In this document: positions 51,724-61,268 of the stretch, piece after piece
Numbering within the stretch: the stretch's first letter is position 1
Layout: each line of letters opens with the position of its first letter
Assembly (NCBI GenBank): GCA_964569425.1
Contig: CAZMVD010000004.1
Location: 1-64,000, forward strand
DNA length: 64,000 nt
Direction of reading: 5' to 3'
Source: JACQXM01 sp964569425
GTDB taxonomy: Bacteria > Planctomycetota > Phycisphaerae > UBA1845
Translations under genes and position numbers: made by a program
Notes under the pieces: model-generated
Seen by the model: the letters and a program-made list of their open reading frames with translations, nothing else
Told to the model about the DNA's origin: nothing
Databases searched by the model: none

Positions 51724-52356
51724 CTAGTGGCGGGGTCTCCGGCACACACATTTGTCGTCCAGAAAATCAAAGTTAGTCCTATAAATAGTCAGTTTCTCCG
51801 CGATTACAGAGTTTCTAGGGGGTACAGTCCAATTCTGTGGCGTTTCCACCCGGCGCGCCAATCTTCCGTAGCTTCCGTTGGGGCGGTCCATGTCGCGGCC
51901 CAGATTCGGAGTACCGCAGGTCCAATTGCACTTCTGACCCGAGGTGGCGATTCTGTCACGGAGGCGCTCGCCCGGTGCAGGCAGTCTTGAGTAGCGGTAC
52001 GGCCCGGCGCTAAATGGATCGTGCGGGCGGCGGATGGCGATCTGGAGATAGCGGGTTGCACCGTAAGACGCGGCCGCGCCAAAGGCCAGCTCTACGGAGA
52101 ACGGGCCGTTGACGACGTCGACATCGTTTATCGCCACCGGGTCGCCGACCTGATTTTCGCCGGTCCACGGCTTGCTACTGCCGGGGTTGTCACAAAGCGT
52201 GAACTCGAAGTCCGCCGAGTCGTTCAGCGGCGCGCCTTCCTGTTTGAGCTGTTCCTGGTAGGTAAATCCTGACCCCAGCAGTGCATCGGCCTCGGCCGCG
52301 GCGCCCGTGAACAATGCCGAAACGGCAAAATGAATAAGAAGTCGTTTCTGGTTCAA
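51724..52356 (-). pseudogene. degraded FTYQGQL-family gene
   Basis: A TTG start at 52356 preceded by GGGAGGGG begins a signal peptide and FTYQEQLKQEGAPLNDSADF, FTLCD, VGDPVAIND, DVVNGPFSVELAFG and RYLQIAIRRPHDP, the family domain. It should continue as PRQ...P.PYAL but reads PYRYSRLPAPGERL and then about 80 unrelated residues (DKCVCRRPRH at the end). The family's SPRQ/LEPRQ segment and everything after is missing or shifted out of frame. I call it a truncated gene; the short secreted product might still be made. Confidence 0.55.
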
Positions 52357-53114
52357 GGCTCCCCTCCCTTCACGGTGCATCACCCACGCAGGTGTTCGCG
52401 TGGCCCGGCCCGAGCAAGTGCTGCGAGAGTCAGATTCTCTCGAAAAAAGCCGGGAAAGTCAATCAAGACCAGAAGACGAATTACGTTCATGGACTTGCTC
52501 CCATTGCAGTGAATCACGCACTCAGGCGTCACCGTAACTGTGACGTGTCTCATTTAAGGCACTTCCCGGCGCAAGCGATCGGCCCGCTTATTTGGTGAAC
52601 CGGCCGTGGAGGCGGACGCCCGAGAGTCCGTCCCGAAAGGCCGTGCACCATGTTACCAAAACGCCCGGCGGCAATGCTACTCCCCGTGCCCTTCACTTCT
52701 TGCCATAGGTCTCTGTGACGCTCGGTAGGAATCCGGGCGGCGTCCGATAACGCGAGTGTCGACCTTTGGCACTTCGCGGGGCAAGTCGCCGGGCCACTAT
52801 TGCCCCGAGGCGCGAAAACTGACGCCCGTCCCGGTCTGATTCCCAACGCGGAAGCCACCTTGCAAGATCACCGAACCGACGACGAACGTCACGAAGTCGA
52901 CTTTTTTTGAAAATCTTGTTGAGATGGCTGGACCGGATTGCTAGTCTGGGGTTGTCGTCGGGCCGTCGCCGGCAGCGCCGGATCACCAGAACACGTCGTT
53001 CTGCACTCGAAGCACAGTGCGGCAACGGGTGGTCCAAAGAGGCCTTTCATCGGCATTGGTCCTTCGCATCTCAGGATATGCCGGTGGTCTGTTCATAGCG
53101 AAGGGAAACGTACC
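52357..53114. other. intergenic region with no confident gene
   Basis: 758 nt between the degraded FTYQGQL gene (minus) and a lipoprotein gene (plus). On the minus strand, 52591-52695 reads an intact short C-terminus (LPPGVLVTWCTAFRDGLSG then VRLHGRFTK) and would be a gene relic if real. It has no start and no family match. Confidence 0.4.
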
Positions 53115-54635
53115 ATGGATCATTGGCAAGAAGCGTACCGCAAGCAAGGACGCTCGGCTGAGTTCATCGCCCTGGTACTGGGCTTGATTCTGGCTGGATG
53201 CCATGTCGACACTGGATCGATGAACCCGGGGGACAACGACTTCCTAGGCAACGCAGTGAGCTTTCCCACCAGCGGTGATCGAACGATCGTTTCCACGAGC
53301 GCCCAAGAAGGCGATCTGATCGTGTTCGGCGACCAGGCGACCGCGGTCGTAAACCGGATGCGGATGAGCCACCCGGAATTTGTCCTTGACGTTCATTTTG
53401 ACGCCGCAGCCCGGCCCATTGCCGCTGAACTCGATGGGCTTGTGGTAGAGTTTACGCATCACGATGACGGCACGTTTGACTACATCCTGTCAGAAGACGG
53501 CGCGGAGATCAGTTCCGGCCACGATCTGGCGCTGCCATCGGTAGGCGCAGCGCTTTCGTCCGTTGACCGACGGGCAAAGTCGCTGGCGACGTACCAGGAT
53601 AGTTCGCTGGACCTGTTGTTGTGCGCGGGAGATCGAGTCAACAGGGTCGCACGCGAGGAGTGCGGCCGAAGGGGGCAACTTGTTTCCGGGGACGATTTCG
53701 ACCTGGCTTTGCAAATGCGCGCCGACCGCCAGATGGTCAGCGGTGGTTTACTCCTTTGCGCCCTTGGCCGTGTGGGAGCCAGAATAGACCAGGATGCGTC
53801 GGCCCATTGCGGTAATTGCGCTCAAATCTCCAGTTCCTGCTGCGACCGGATTGATAGCGCCAGGACCGCATTGCTCGCCATTGTTGTGCTGGTCGAGTAC
53901 ATCATGGGTGAAGCCGCAGCCGGCCTGTTCGACACGAACACGAGCGGCGACCCGTGTCAACCACCTGAGGCATCGCCTCCGCCGCCTCCGCCTCCTCCCC
54001 CACCACCGCGACCCGAGCCGACCACCGATTGCTCCGACGATCGGTGCTTTTACTGCTGGGTCGGCACGCGCTACGAAGGTGCCTGTCCATCGGTCTTTGA
54101 CGGCGACGGAACATGCGACTGCGGTTGCCAATTCGATGATAGCGACTGCGCGACCGCTGACGACGAACCACCGGGGGACGACGAGCCCGGCGATGATGAA
54201 CCGCCACCGGCCGTGGGGATGGCCTCGGCCGCGGTCTGTCCCGAGGGGTTCACCATCAACGTCAGCGGAGACCATGTGCCGGCGCTGCGTGAGGTGGTGT
54301 TTCATTCTTTTTTGGAGGATATGCCGTTCTTCGCGCGCTGTTTTTATGTGCGCCGCGACGGTGTCAACCCAGACCGGCTGATCGACCTTTCATTGTGGTA
54401 CCGCCCGCCCAGCGCCGGCACGCCGCACGGCGACTGCGGAAGACGTGACGAGGGAGAGATTGTCACCGGCATCAGCGGTTGCCGGGAGCGGCGGAGCACG
54501 CAACGGACCATTACGGCGGTCTACTGCCTGTCTACGCCAATCGTCGACGGCAACGCCGAGCCCGCGACCGATGCCGTTCTTGATGAACTCGTCAGCAACG
54601 CCGTGCAGGCCGGCGTCGGCGCCGCGTGCCCATAG
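53115..54635 (+). CDS. secreted lipoprotein with poly-Pro and Asp/Cys-rich repeats
   Basis: Lipoprotein of 506 residues. ATG 53115 follows AAGGGAAA; the in-frame start at 52938 is upstream of it. Lipobox LAGC is at about residue 34. Residues 90-270 form a domain with no recognised family (QEGDLIVFGDQATAVVNRMR, EFTHHDDGTFDYILSEDGAE). A run of Pro (SPPPPPPPPPPPRPEP) and a Cys-rich segment (CDCGCQFDDSDC) follow, with a C-terminal domain containing FARCFYVRRDGVNPDRLIDL. The Pro run probably spaces two domains at the cell surface. Function unknown. Confidence 0.65.
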   Translation: MDHWQEAYRKQGRSAEFIALVLGLILAGCHVDTGSMNPGDNDFLGNAVSFPTSGDRTIVSTSAQEGDLIVFGDQATAVVNRMRMSHPEFVLDVHFDAAARPIAAELDGLVVEFTHHDDGTFDYILSEDGAEISSGHDLALPSVGAALSSVDRRAKSLATYQDSSLDLLLCAGDRVNRVAREECGRRGQLVSGDDFDLALQMRADRQMVSGGLLLCALGRVGARIDQDASAHCGNCAQISSSCCDRIDSARTALLAIVVLVEYIMGEAAAGLFDTNTSGDPCQPPEASPPPPPPPPPPPRPEPTTDCSDDRCFYCWVGTRYEGACPSVFDGDGTCDCGCQFDDSDCATADDEPPGDDEPGDDEPPPAVGMASAAVCPEGFTINVSGDHVPALREVVFHSFLEDMPFFARCFYVRRDGVNPDRLIDLSLWYRPPSAGTPHGDCGRRDEGEIVTGISGCRERRSTQRTITAVYCLSTPIVDGNAEPATDAVLDELVSNAVQAGVGAACP

Positions 54636-54740
54636 TCACAACGAGGTTACCATCGAGACGGACAACGCTGCGCCCGAGATTCCGGACTTCGCGGGCCGCG
54701 AATTCCCGCACCACCAAAGGCGCGGGCCGGGAACATCGAT

Positions 54741-55340
54741 TCAGCGGGATTCGGCCGTGTGCAGTCCCAACCGCCGGCTGAGCCGCTCATAGAATTGCAG
54801 CGCCACGGCCTGCTCGGCTTTTACGACGTCGTCGGCCCCGAGCTGCGCCGCGTGCATGCCCTTCGAGGAGTAGTTGGTGCGCGCGATTATGTAGATTTCC
54901 GGGTGCAGCCGCCGTGCTACACCGATTGCTTTCAGTACGGCCTCTTCATCGGGAATGGTCAGCGCCAACATACCCGCCGAATTCAGCCCCGCCGACACCA
55001 GAACCTCGCTCTGCGACGCATCGCCCTGGACGATCGTGCGCCCCAGCGCACGCTGGGTTTCTACCGTCACGGCGTTCTGCTCGATGATGGTGTAGGGAAT
55101 GTGCAGACCGGTGAGCAGGTCGACGACGCAACGACCGGCCAGCCCAAAGCCGGCCACAATGACGTGGCCTTTCAATCGGCCGTCGAGCGCATCCGATGGG
55201 ATCGGAGAGACGAGCAACTTGGTGCCGTCCGGCCAGTCGACGGGGCCCTCCAGGTCGATTCGTCCGTCCACACAAGTTGCCACGCGCGACGAAGCTGCGG
55301 CAGGCAGGGCTGCGTTCCCGTGGACAGGTGGCGTGGGCAT
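54741..55340 (-). CDS. soluble TrkA-N (RCK) NAD-binding protein
   Basis: Protein of 199 residues with a TrkA-N/RCK fold: VIVAGFGLAGRCVVDLL (Rossmann GxGxxG), the acidic residue after strand 2 in YTIIEQNAVTVE, and IVQGDASQSEVLVSAGL. The C-terminal TrkA-C domain and any channel helices are missing. A short N-terminal segment (VDGRIDLEGPVDWPDGTKLL) precedes the fold and resembles small antitoxin-like strands. ATG 55340 is preceded by GGGAGGG at long spacing; a TTG at 55391 is the alternative. It lies 60 nt downstream of folC on the same strand. Likely a ligand-sensing partner of a K+ channel or transporter encoded elsewhere. Confidence 0.75.
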   Translation of the reverse strand: MPTPPVHGNAALPAAASSRVATCVDGRIDLEGPVDWPDGTKLLVSPIPSDALDGRLKGHVIVAGFGLAGRCVVDLLTGLHIPYTIIEQNAVTVETQRALGRTIVQGDASQSEVLVSAGLNSAGMLALTIPDEEAVLKAIGVARRLHPEIYIIARTNYSSKGMHAAQLGADDVVKAEQAVALQFYERLSRRLGLHTAESR

Positions 55341-55400
55341 GCCGCGTGATCCCTCCCGTTCTCGCGGTTCGCCTCGTGCGCCGATCGACAACCGCTCACG

Positions 55401-56804
55401 CTATTGCAGGCGCTTGCCGCTGTACTTGCGGATCGCCTCGGCTACCAGGTAGAACGAACCGGTGATGCACACCAGGTCTTCGCGGCTAATGGCGCACAGT
55501 GCGATCTGCATGGCATCATCAAGGTCGCGTGCCACTTGGGCCATCTTGCCTGACTGCTCCGCAAACTCGGCCGCCAACTCGGCCGGATCAGCGGAGCGAG
55601 GCGAATCCGTCCGCGTAAAGATGATCTTATCCGCCCCAAGCTGGATGCGCCGTACCATGCCGGTAATGTCCTTGTCCCGGCTGCAACCGAAGATCATGAC
55701 CATCGAATCGTAGCTGATGTTCTGTCCGATCGCGCGGACCAGCGCGTCGATGCTCGAAGCGTTGTGCGCCGCATCGACCAGGATCCGCGGCTGTTCGCAG
55801 ATCATCTGCATCCGCCCCAGCAGGTTCACATGCGTCAGACCTTCCATGGCCTTCTGGTCGTCGATCGGGAAGCCGCGCGCTTTGAGCACGTCCAACATTC
55901 CCAGCGCCAGGCCGCAATTCACGGCCTGGTGCTCGCCGAGCAGCGGCACGTGCAAGTGCTCAAACCGACTCGTCGGCGTGGTCAGGCAAATGCGCGCGTG
56001 CCGACCGACCGACCGCGAAAACTCAAACCGATAGCTGAAATCCACCTGCTCATCCGAAAACCGCAGGGGAGCCTGTTGTCCGGTTGCCGACTTCTCCAGC
56101 ACTTCGCGCACGTTCGCACGTTGCGGAGAGCTGATGATCGGGACACCTTTCTTGAATACGCCCGCCTTTTCCGCGGCAATCTGCGGCAAGGTGCTCCCAA
56201 GCTGCGCCATGTGGTCAAAACTGATGCTGGTGATGCCGATCACTTCCGGGTGCAGCACGTTGGTGGCGTCCAGCCTGCCGCCTAACCCGGTTTCGACCAC
56301 GGCGATATCAACCTCCTCCTTGGAGAAATGGTGAAACGCCGCCGCGGTAAGGACTTCAAAATAAGTTGGATCGGGGACTTTGGCTTTCGTGGTCACGGCG
56401 GCCACGGCGGCCACGGCCCGCGCGAAGGCCGGCTCGGAGATCATCTCGCCATTGATGGCGATCCGCTCCCGGATACTCAGCAGGTGTGGCGACGTATATA
56501 GCCCAACCTTCAAGTCGCAAGCGGCCAACATCTGCCCGAGCATGGTCGCTGTACTGCCCTTGCCCTTTGTGCCCGCGATGTGCGCTGACTTGAAATCTCT
56601 TTGCGGATTCCCAAGTGCATGCAGAATGCGCGTTACCCTGGCCAAGCTGAAGTTGTTAGCATTGTGCGACGGTCGGATGAGCCGCTCATAATTTGTCAGT
56701 GAATCTAAATAATTCACTGCTGAGCGGAACGTCTTGATCTGTCGCGACTCTGCCTTCTTCTTGGGGGTACCTTTAGGTTTGCGAGCGGTTGTGGTCTTGG
56801 TCAT
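55401..56804 (-). CDS. folC: folylpolyglutamate/dihydrofolate synthase
   Basis: FolC, which adds glutamate to dihydropteroate/folates with ATP, 467 residues. The Mur-ligase-type P-loop is AGTKGKGSTATMLGQ. The family signature VAVVETGLGGRLDATN appears as VVETGLGGRLDATNVLHPEV. Typical later motifs are ILVDAAHNASSIDALV and a C-terminal domain with SMVMIFGCSRDKD. ATG 56804 opens a basic Thr/Lys tail (MTKTTTARKPKGTPKKK) longer than usual. It is upstream of the TrkA-N gene on the same strand and divergent from aroB. Confidence 0.95.
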   Translation of the reverse strand: MTKTTTARKPKGTPKKKAESRQIKTFRSAVNYLDSLTNYERLIRPSHNANNFSLARVTRILHALGNPQRDFKSAHIAGTKGKGSTATMLGQMLAACDLKVGLYTSPHLLSIRERIAINGEMISEPAFARAVAAVAAVTTKAKVPDPTYFEVLTAAAFHHFSKEEVDIAVVETGLGGRLDATNVLHPEVIGITSISFDHMAQLGSTLPQIAAEKAGVFKKGVPIISSPQRANVREVLEKSATGQQAPLRFSDEQVDFSYRFEFSRSVGRHARICLTTPTSRFEHLHVPLLGEHQAVNCGLALGMLDVLKARGFPIDDQKAMEGLTHVNLLGRMQMICEQPRILVDAAHNASSIDALVRAIGQNISYDSMVMIFGCSRDKDITGMVRRIQLGADKIIFTRTDSPRSADPAELAAEFAEQSGKMAQVARDLDDAMQIALCAISREDLVCITGSFYLVAEAIRKYSGKRLQ

Positions 56805-57118
56805 GCGAGCGGATTGTAATCAATCTTCACGAAATCGTCAACGCGTGTTCAGTTCCGATTGCGTGATCATACGTCGAGTGGGCGCCAGAGGTCGCAACTA
56901 CATAAGTTATTACAAATCCTATGTTTGTGCCCTACCTCGGTCTCTGGTCGCTTCGGGAGAGTCTCATGAACCCGACCACTAAATTGAAGCTTAACTACTG
57001 GGGATGTCGAGCTACTTCGTGGCATTACAGCGGTGCAGTGGTCATGGGCCGTTCTCAGGATGAGCACTTGGTTTCCAGGCGTAGGATTCGCGCAGCAAGT
57101 CGGCCCTCGGCTGCTAGA

Positions 57119-58237
57119 ATGATGGCCATGTCTATAAAGGGAATTCTTGAGATCGAAGGCGATCCTCAACTGTTCGTTGGACCGGTGGTCGACGATCTTG
57201 GGCGGCTATTGGCGGAACGCCCCGATGTGACGAAAAACGGAACCGTCTTGCTGGTCAGTGACCAGACCGTCGGATCGCTTTATGGCGATCGGGTAGGGGC
57301 ATCTGTCATTCGTGCGGGGTTCCGGGTGGCCGGTCATACGCTTCCGGTGGGCGAATCCGCGAAGAGCCTTCCCTGCGCGGGAGGACTGTACGAGACCCTC
57401 CGGTCATTGCGCATCGGTCGGGATGGCTGGATAGTCGCGTTGGGTGGTGGTGTGGTGAGCGACCTGGCCGGTTTTGTCGCCGCCACCTGGATGCGTGGCA
57501 TTCGTTGGGCAATCTTGCCCACTTCGATGGAGGCCATGGTCGATGCATCCATCGGTGGAAAGACGGCTTTGAATCTCCCCGGAGGCAAGAACCTGATTGG
57601 TGCGTTTCACCAGCCATCGCTCATTGCCATGGACCCGGACACGTTGAAGACCCTGCCGCCGCGCGACGTGCGCGCGGGCCTGGCGGAGTCTGTCAAACAC
57701 GCCCTATTGTGCAATGAGTCGTTTCTCGCCTGGCATGAGGAGAATGCACCTCGAATCATCGGCTTGGAGGAGGAACAGATACGAGAGTTGATCTTGCGAA
57801 ACGTCCGTTTCAAGTCCGAAGTGGTGAAGCAAGACCCGCGCGAGACTACGGGCGCTCGCGTGGTCTTAAACCTGGGACACACCGTCGGACACGCTATCGA
57901 AGCCAACTGCGGAGGCGCCTGGCGCCACGGCGAGTGTGTCTCACTGGGGCTGGTCGCGGCCTGTCGTCTTTCCGAAGCCATGGGCCTGATCGACGCAGGG
58001 CTAGTGACAAGGGTGATCCAGTTGCTGACCTCATTGGAGCTTCCGGTTCGATTGCCGGGGGCGCTCGATGAAGAGCGGATACGGCGGTCGATGCTCGGCG
58101 ACAAGAAGGTGAAGGGTGGTCGGCTTCGGTTCGTTTTGCTGAAGGGGATCGGTCGGCCGGTGGTCGTTGACGAGGTTCCGGGTGATTTGGTGCGCGCCGT
58201 ACTTTCGAGTTTGGCGCCGGAAGCGGGCTTGTCGTAA
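57119..58237 (+). CDS. aroB: 3-dehydroquinate synthase
   Basis: AroB, second step of the shikimate pathway, 372 residues. NAD- and metal-binding motifs of the family are seen: GGGVVSDLAGFVAATWMRG, LPTSMEAMVDASIGGKTALN, NLIGAFHQP, and metal ligands in LNLGHTVGHAIEANCGG and RHGECVSLGL. The start is uncertain among ATG 57119, 57122 and 57128. A TAGAAT hexamer at 57115-57120 would give a leaderless message starting at 57128. The in-frame ATG at 56921 adds an unconserved extension. Standard length supports the short start. Confidence 0.94.
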   Translation: MMAMSIKGILEIEGDPQLFVGPVVDDLGRLLAERPDVTKNGTVLLVSDQTVGSLYGDRVGASVIRAGFRVAGHTLPVGESAKSLPCAGGLYETLRSLRIGRDGWIVALGGGVVSDLAGFVAATWMRGIRWAILPTSMEAMVDASIGGKTALNLPGGKNLIGAFHQPSLIAMDPDTLKTLPPRDVRAGLAESVKHALLCNESFLAWHEENAPRIIGLEEEQIRELILRNVRFKSEVVKQDPRETTGARVVLNLGHTVGHAIEANCGGAWRHGECVSLGLVAACRLSEAMGLIDAGLVTRVIQLLTSLELPVRLPGALDEERIRRSMLGDKKVKGGRLRFVLLKGIGRPVVVDEVPGDLVRAVLSSLAPEAGLS

Positions 58238-58324
58238 AGCGATAAGGCGATAAGATGAAGCGCCCCGGGCAAAGACAGTCCGCACGACGTGGGCAGACGC
58301 CACACGCGTTTTCGGAATCCCGGC

Positions 58325-58398
<74 letters not shown>

Positions 58399-58843
58399 GT
58401 GACACGTGGATAGCCGAAAGCGCGGGGCCGTCGCATTCGCGGCGGTGTTGATAGTTACGCGGGTCGCGCTCCATTGCTGCGCGGCGGTGTTTCATCACCT
58501 TACTCTGCTGGATCGCAAGGCCTTCGATTGGGCATTTTCGTCTCGCGCAACAAACCGCTTTATCCGCTCCGCGTAAATATGTCCGCATCATCGCCGATGC
58601 ATTGATGATGATCCGGGCGCTCCAGTGAAGCGCGTAGCCGTTCACCACCGACCCGGCCGCCGGACCGCCGTGTTCAAGAGATCGAACCGCCTTGTTCGCC
58701 CGCACTGATTGCCACCCTGGCGAATGGGGGCGCAAGCATCAGTGCCTCGGCGAGTCACCTGCTTCGGTCGTTCCTGGTTTGCACAGCGGTCCCGATCATC
58801 CTTGTTGAGATTGCGGACCCGGGCACGGCCTGCGTCGGACAGA
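58399..58843. other. intergenic region after tRNA-Arg
   Basis: 445 nt with no supported gene. Open frames here run antisense into the tRNA and are artefacts. No terminator or direct repeat flanking the tRNA is visible, so there is no evidence for an integrated element. Confidence 0.5.
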
Positions 58844-60121
58844 TTAATCGGAGTCCTCGATGACACGAACCCGGACGCTCACCGGCAGGTGATCCGAAGC
58901 GCGGGAGCGAAAGGACATCCCGCCGCCGGCGGCCGCCACAAGCTCGGCATGCACGGTGGCCGTGGTCTGGGTGATTTCCTCGCCGGCCAGGCCGCCGTCT
59001 CCCTGAGAGACGATGACGTAGTCGAGCTTGCGGTCGTGCTGCGCGGGAGGGTTGCTGGTCAGGCGCGTGGCCGGGTAGGACGGATGATCGGCCAGCACGT
59101 CCCAACCGGTGGCTTCCAGATTGTCCCAGAACGTCTCCATGTGGCTGTCGAAGCGGTCGGCGTTCAGGTCGCCTGCGAGCAAGACATCAAACTCGCCCGC
59201 CGGAACGCAGCCGTTGGCCGCGCGCGATTCCTCGACCCACGCCACCACGGCGGTCATGGCCTGGTCGTGGTTCTGAGTCAGCTCGCGCTTCGACGCCAGG
59301 TGCAGTGAAATGACGACGAAGTCGTTCATCTCCACGCCGTTATCGAACAGTCGAAAGTAGGCCAACAGCGGCTGTCGGGCGAACAGCTTGCTGCCTTCGA
59401 CCACGGTATTGGGCAGCGCGGCCTCGCAATGCCATACCAGGTGCGCCACCTGCGTATCGTAGAGCACCGCCAGGCGCTGCGCGCCGCCCGTGGTGCCGAT
59501 GACGTAGGCGTAGCGGTCAGCGCCGAGCTTGCTCACCAGCCGGTCCAGTTCGTGAGAACGCGCTTCGGCGGAACCGCTGTCCGACTCGTCGGGCACGTCA
59601 TGGCCGTTGATCTCCTGAAGCAGCACGATACTCAGGTCGAGCGTGTTGATCGTGTCGGCGATGAATTGGTAGTCGGCGTCCGTGCGCGGCGGTAGCGCGT
59701 TGGCGCCCTGAAATTCCGGAAACCCGCGCTTGGCGCCCTCCTTTAGGTATTCCAGGTTCCAGGTGGCGATTCCAATGGACTCCAGGGTTGGCGGCGGTGG
59801 CGCGGTCGGACAGGCGACGACCGCCGCGGCGTAGCGCGATGAAATCCAGCCGGAATCTTCGCGGGACTGGACGCGTAGCCAGCGGTCATCGTGCGCCGTT
59901 TCCACGACTTGGGCGATGGTGCCGTCGGGAAAACGGCGCCCGGTGAAGCTGTTACGCGACTCGGCGTGAATGGGCACGCCGTCGACGTGGGTGGCCGACA
60001 AGCGGACGCAATCGCCGGGGTGCTGAGCCAGCCCGACGGGCGAAACCAGTAAACAGACGGCGAGCATGACGCCGATATTCGCCGACCGAGGGGGCACAAC
60101 GGGAACGAGCTTCGTGCGCAT
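58844..60121 (-). CDS. secreted SH3b plus endonuclease/exonuclease/phosphatase protein
   Basis: Exported protein of 425 residues. ATG 60121 follows AGGAGG, and the signal peptide is ANIGVMLAVCLLVSPVGLAQ. An SH3b domain (GDCVRLSATHVDGVPIHAES ... DDRWLRVQSREDSGWISSRY, about residues 36-95) precedes an EEP fold. The EEP motifs are present: GIATWNLEYL, IVLLQEINGHD, VISLHLASKR, VLLAGDLNADRF, and ASDHLPVSV with the catalytic His. Targets could be DNA, phospholipid or phosphodiester sugars. SH3b usually binds peptidoglycan, so an extracellular nuclease or phosphatase held at the wall is inferred. Confidence 0.88.
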   Translation of the reverse strand: MRTKLVPVVPPRSANIGVMLAVCLLVSPVGLAQHPGDCVRLSATHVDGVPIHAESRNSFTGRRFPDGTIAQVVETAHDDRWLRVQSREDSGWISSRYAAAVVACPTAPPPPTLESIGIATWNLEYLKEGAKRGFPEFQGANALPPRTDADYQFIADTINTLDLSIVLLQEINGHDVPDESDSGSAEARSHELDRLVSKLGADRYAYVIGTTGGAQRLAVLYDTQVAHLVWHCEAALPNTVVEGSKLFARQPLLAYFRLFDNGVEMNDFVVISLHLASKRELTQNHDQAMTAVVAWVEESRAANGCVPAGEFDVLLAGDLNADRFDSHMETFWDNLEATGWDVLADHPSYPATRLTSNPPAQHDRKLDYVIVSQGDGGLAGEEITQTTATVHAELVAAAGGGMSFRSRASDHLPVSVRVRVIEDSD

Positions 60122-60618
60122 GGGGAAGCCTCCTGAAAACGAGTCACGAGGGGAAGGCCGGCCGACAAAGGCCGGACGATGCAAGCAATGTGCGTTGGTC
60201 GCGCCAGGAGTCAATCCAGCCAGGCACTTTGTCGATCCAAGGGAATGCTGGAGAACGGTTGACGGTCCGCCCGGTCCGGGCGAGATCGTGGAGTGTTTGG
60301 CGCGGGGATGGTTCGTGTGCACGACTTCGATCCCGAAGAGCCTATCGCTTTCCTTGGCGCTGCAGACTGGGGAATGGTCCGTGATCGGACCGGATGGCGG
60401 GAGTGATCGCATCCCGGGATCAAGATCACTGGCCCAATGAATGCCGAGTGTTGCATGCTGTGCGTATCGACTCCACGTACAATGGACACCCGGGGTCGTG
60501 TAAGCCATTGGGCTTTGGCACAGCACAGCCAATGCGGTAGGATGATCGCCGCGCCGCCGTGCAGCGCCGTTGTCGCGAAAGAACAATAGCAGTAGCCGTA
60601 TCCAAACAGGAGGCGACG
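60122..60618. other. divergent intergenic region
   Basis: 497 nt between the endonuclease/phosphatase (minus) and the adenylate-kinase-like gene (plus). It contains the plus-strand promoter at 60515-60543. The minus-strand promoter is not recognisable. No gene is supported. Confidence 0.5.
60515..60543 (+). promoter_or_regulatory. promoter of the adenylate-kinase-like gene
   Basis: TTGGCA (60515-60520) and TAGGAT (60538-60543) with a 17-nt spacer. Transcription would begin near 60550, about 70 nt before the GTG at 60619. Confidence 0.55.
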
Positions 60619-61227
60619 GTGGTTACGACATCGATGTATCCCAGCATTCTCATGTTTGGTTGTCCGGGATCGGGCAAAGGAACTCAGGGCGTGGTGCTGG
60701 GGCAAATGCCCAACCTGGTGCACCTGGCCATGGGCGATATTTTCCGCGGGCTGGATCCGCAATCGGACATCGGCAAGGAGTTTCGCTCCTATTCCACGCA
60801 AGGGTTGCTTGTACCTGACGAACTGACGATTCGCGTGTTCCGCCATCACGTGGAGGAGCGCGTGGCTGCCGGCCAGATCGACCTGGCCTATCACACGTTG
60901 ATTCTGGACGGCATCCCGCGGACGGTGGCCCAGGTGGAACTTCTCAAGCCGGTGATCGACGTCAAAGCGGTTCTCTACCTCATGATCGACGATCGTGATG
61001 CGCTGATCGCGCGGCTGATGGGCCGCGCGAAGAAGTCCAACCGCCCCGACGACGCCGATCGGGGCGTGATTGAGAACCGCATTGAGGTGTTTGAACGCGA
61101 GACGTTTCCAGTGCTTGACGCTTATCCCAAACGGCTGATCGCACGGATCAATGCCGATCAGCACCCGCTTTCCGTGCTGCGCGACCTGGCCGATGCGCTG
61201 GTTCCCGTGGTTTCCGGAAGTTTGTAA
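60619..61227 (+). CDS. adenylate-kinase-like nucleotide kinase
   Basis: Nucleoside monophosphate kinase of 202 residues. The P-loop is FGCPGSGKGTQ, the NMP-binding part HLAMGDIFRGLD, and ILDGIPRT replaces the usual DGFPRT. The LID region (MGRAKKSNRPDDADRGVIEN) is short and has no zinc Cys, so this is the short-LID form. GTG 60619 is preceded by AGGAGG (spacing 5); an ATG at 60634 is the alternative. A small protein follows 41 nt downstream on the same strand. Substrate preference (AMP versus another NMP) cannot be read from sequence alone. Confidence 0.85.
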   Translation: MVTTSMYPSILMFGCPGSGKGTQGVVLGQMPNLVHLAMGDIFRGLDPQSDIGKEFRSYSTQGLLVPDELTIRVFRHHVEERVAAGQIDLAYHTLILDGIPRTVAQVELLKPVIDVKAVLYLMIDDRDALIARLMGRAKKSNRPDDADRGVIENRIEVFERETFPVLDAYPKRLIARINADQHPLSVLRDLADALVPVVSGSL

Positions 61228-61268
61228 CGAACGTTTCGGTGAGACAACCGGTTTTCAGCAGGATGGCC

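Noticed and set aside
52591..52695. Short intact C-terminus on the minus strand ending VRLHGRFTK
   Set aside because: It has no start codon, no ribosome binding site and no match I know; it is kept only as a possible relic inside the intergenic note.
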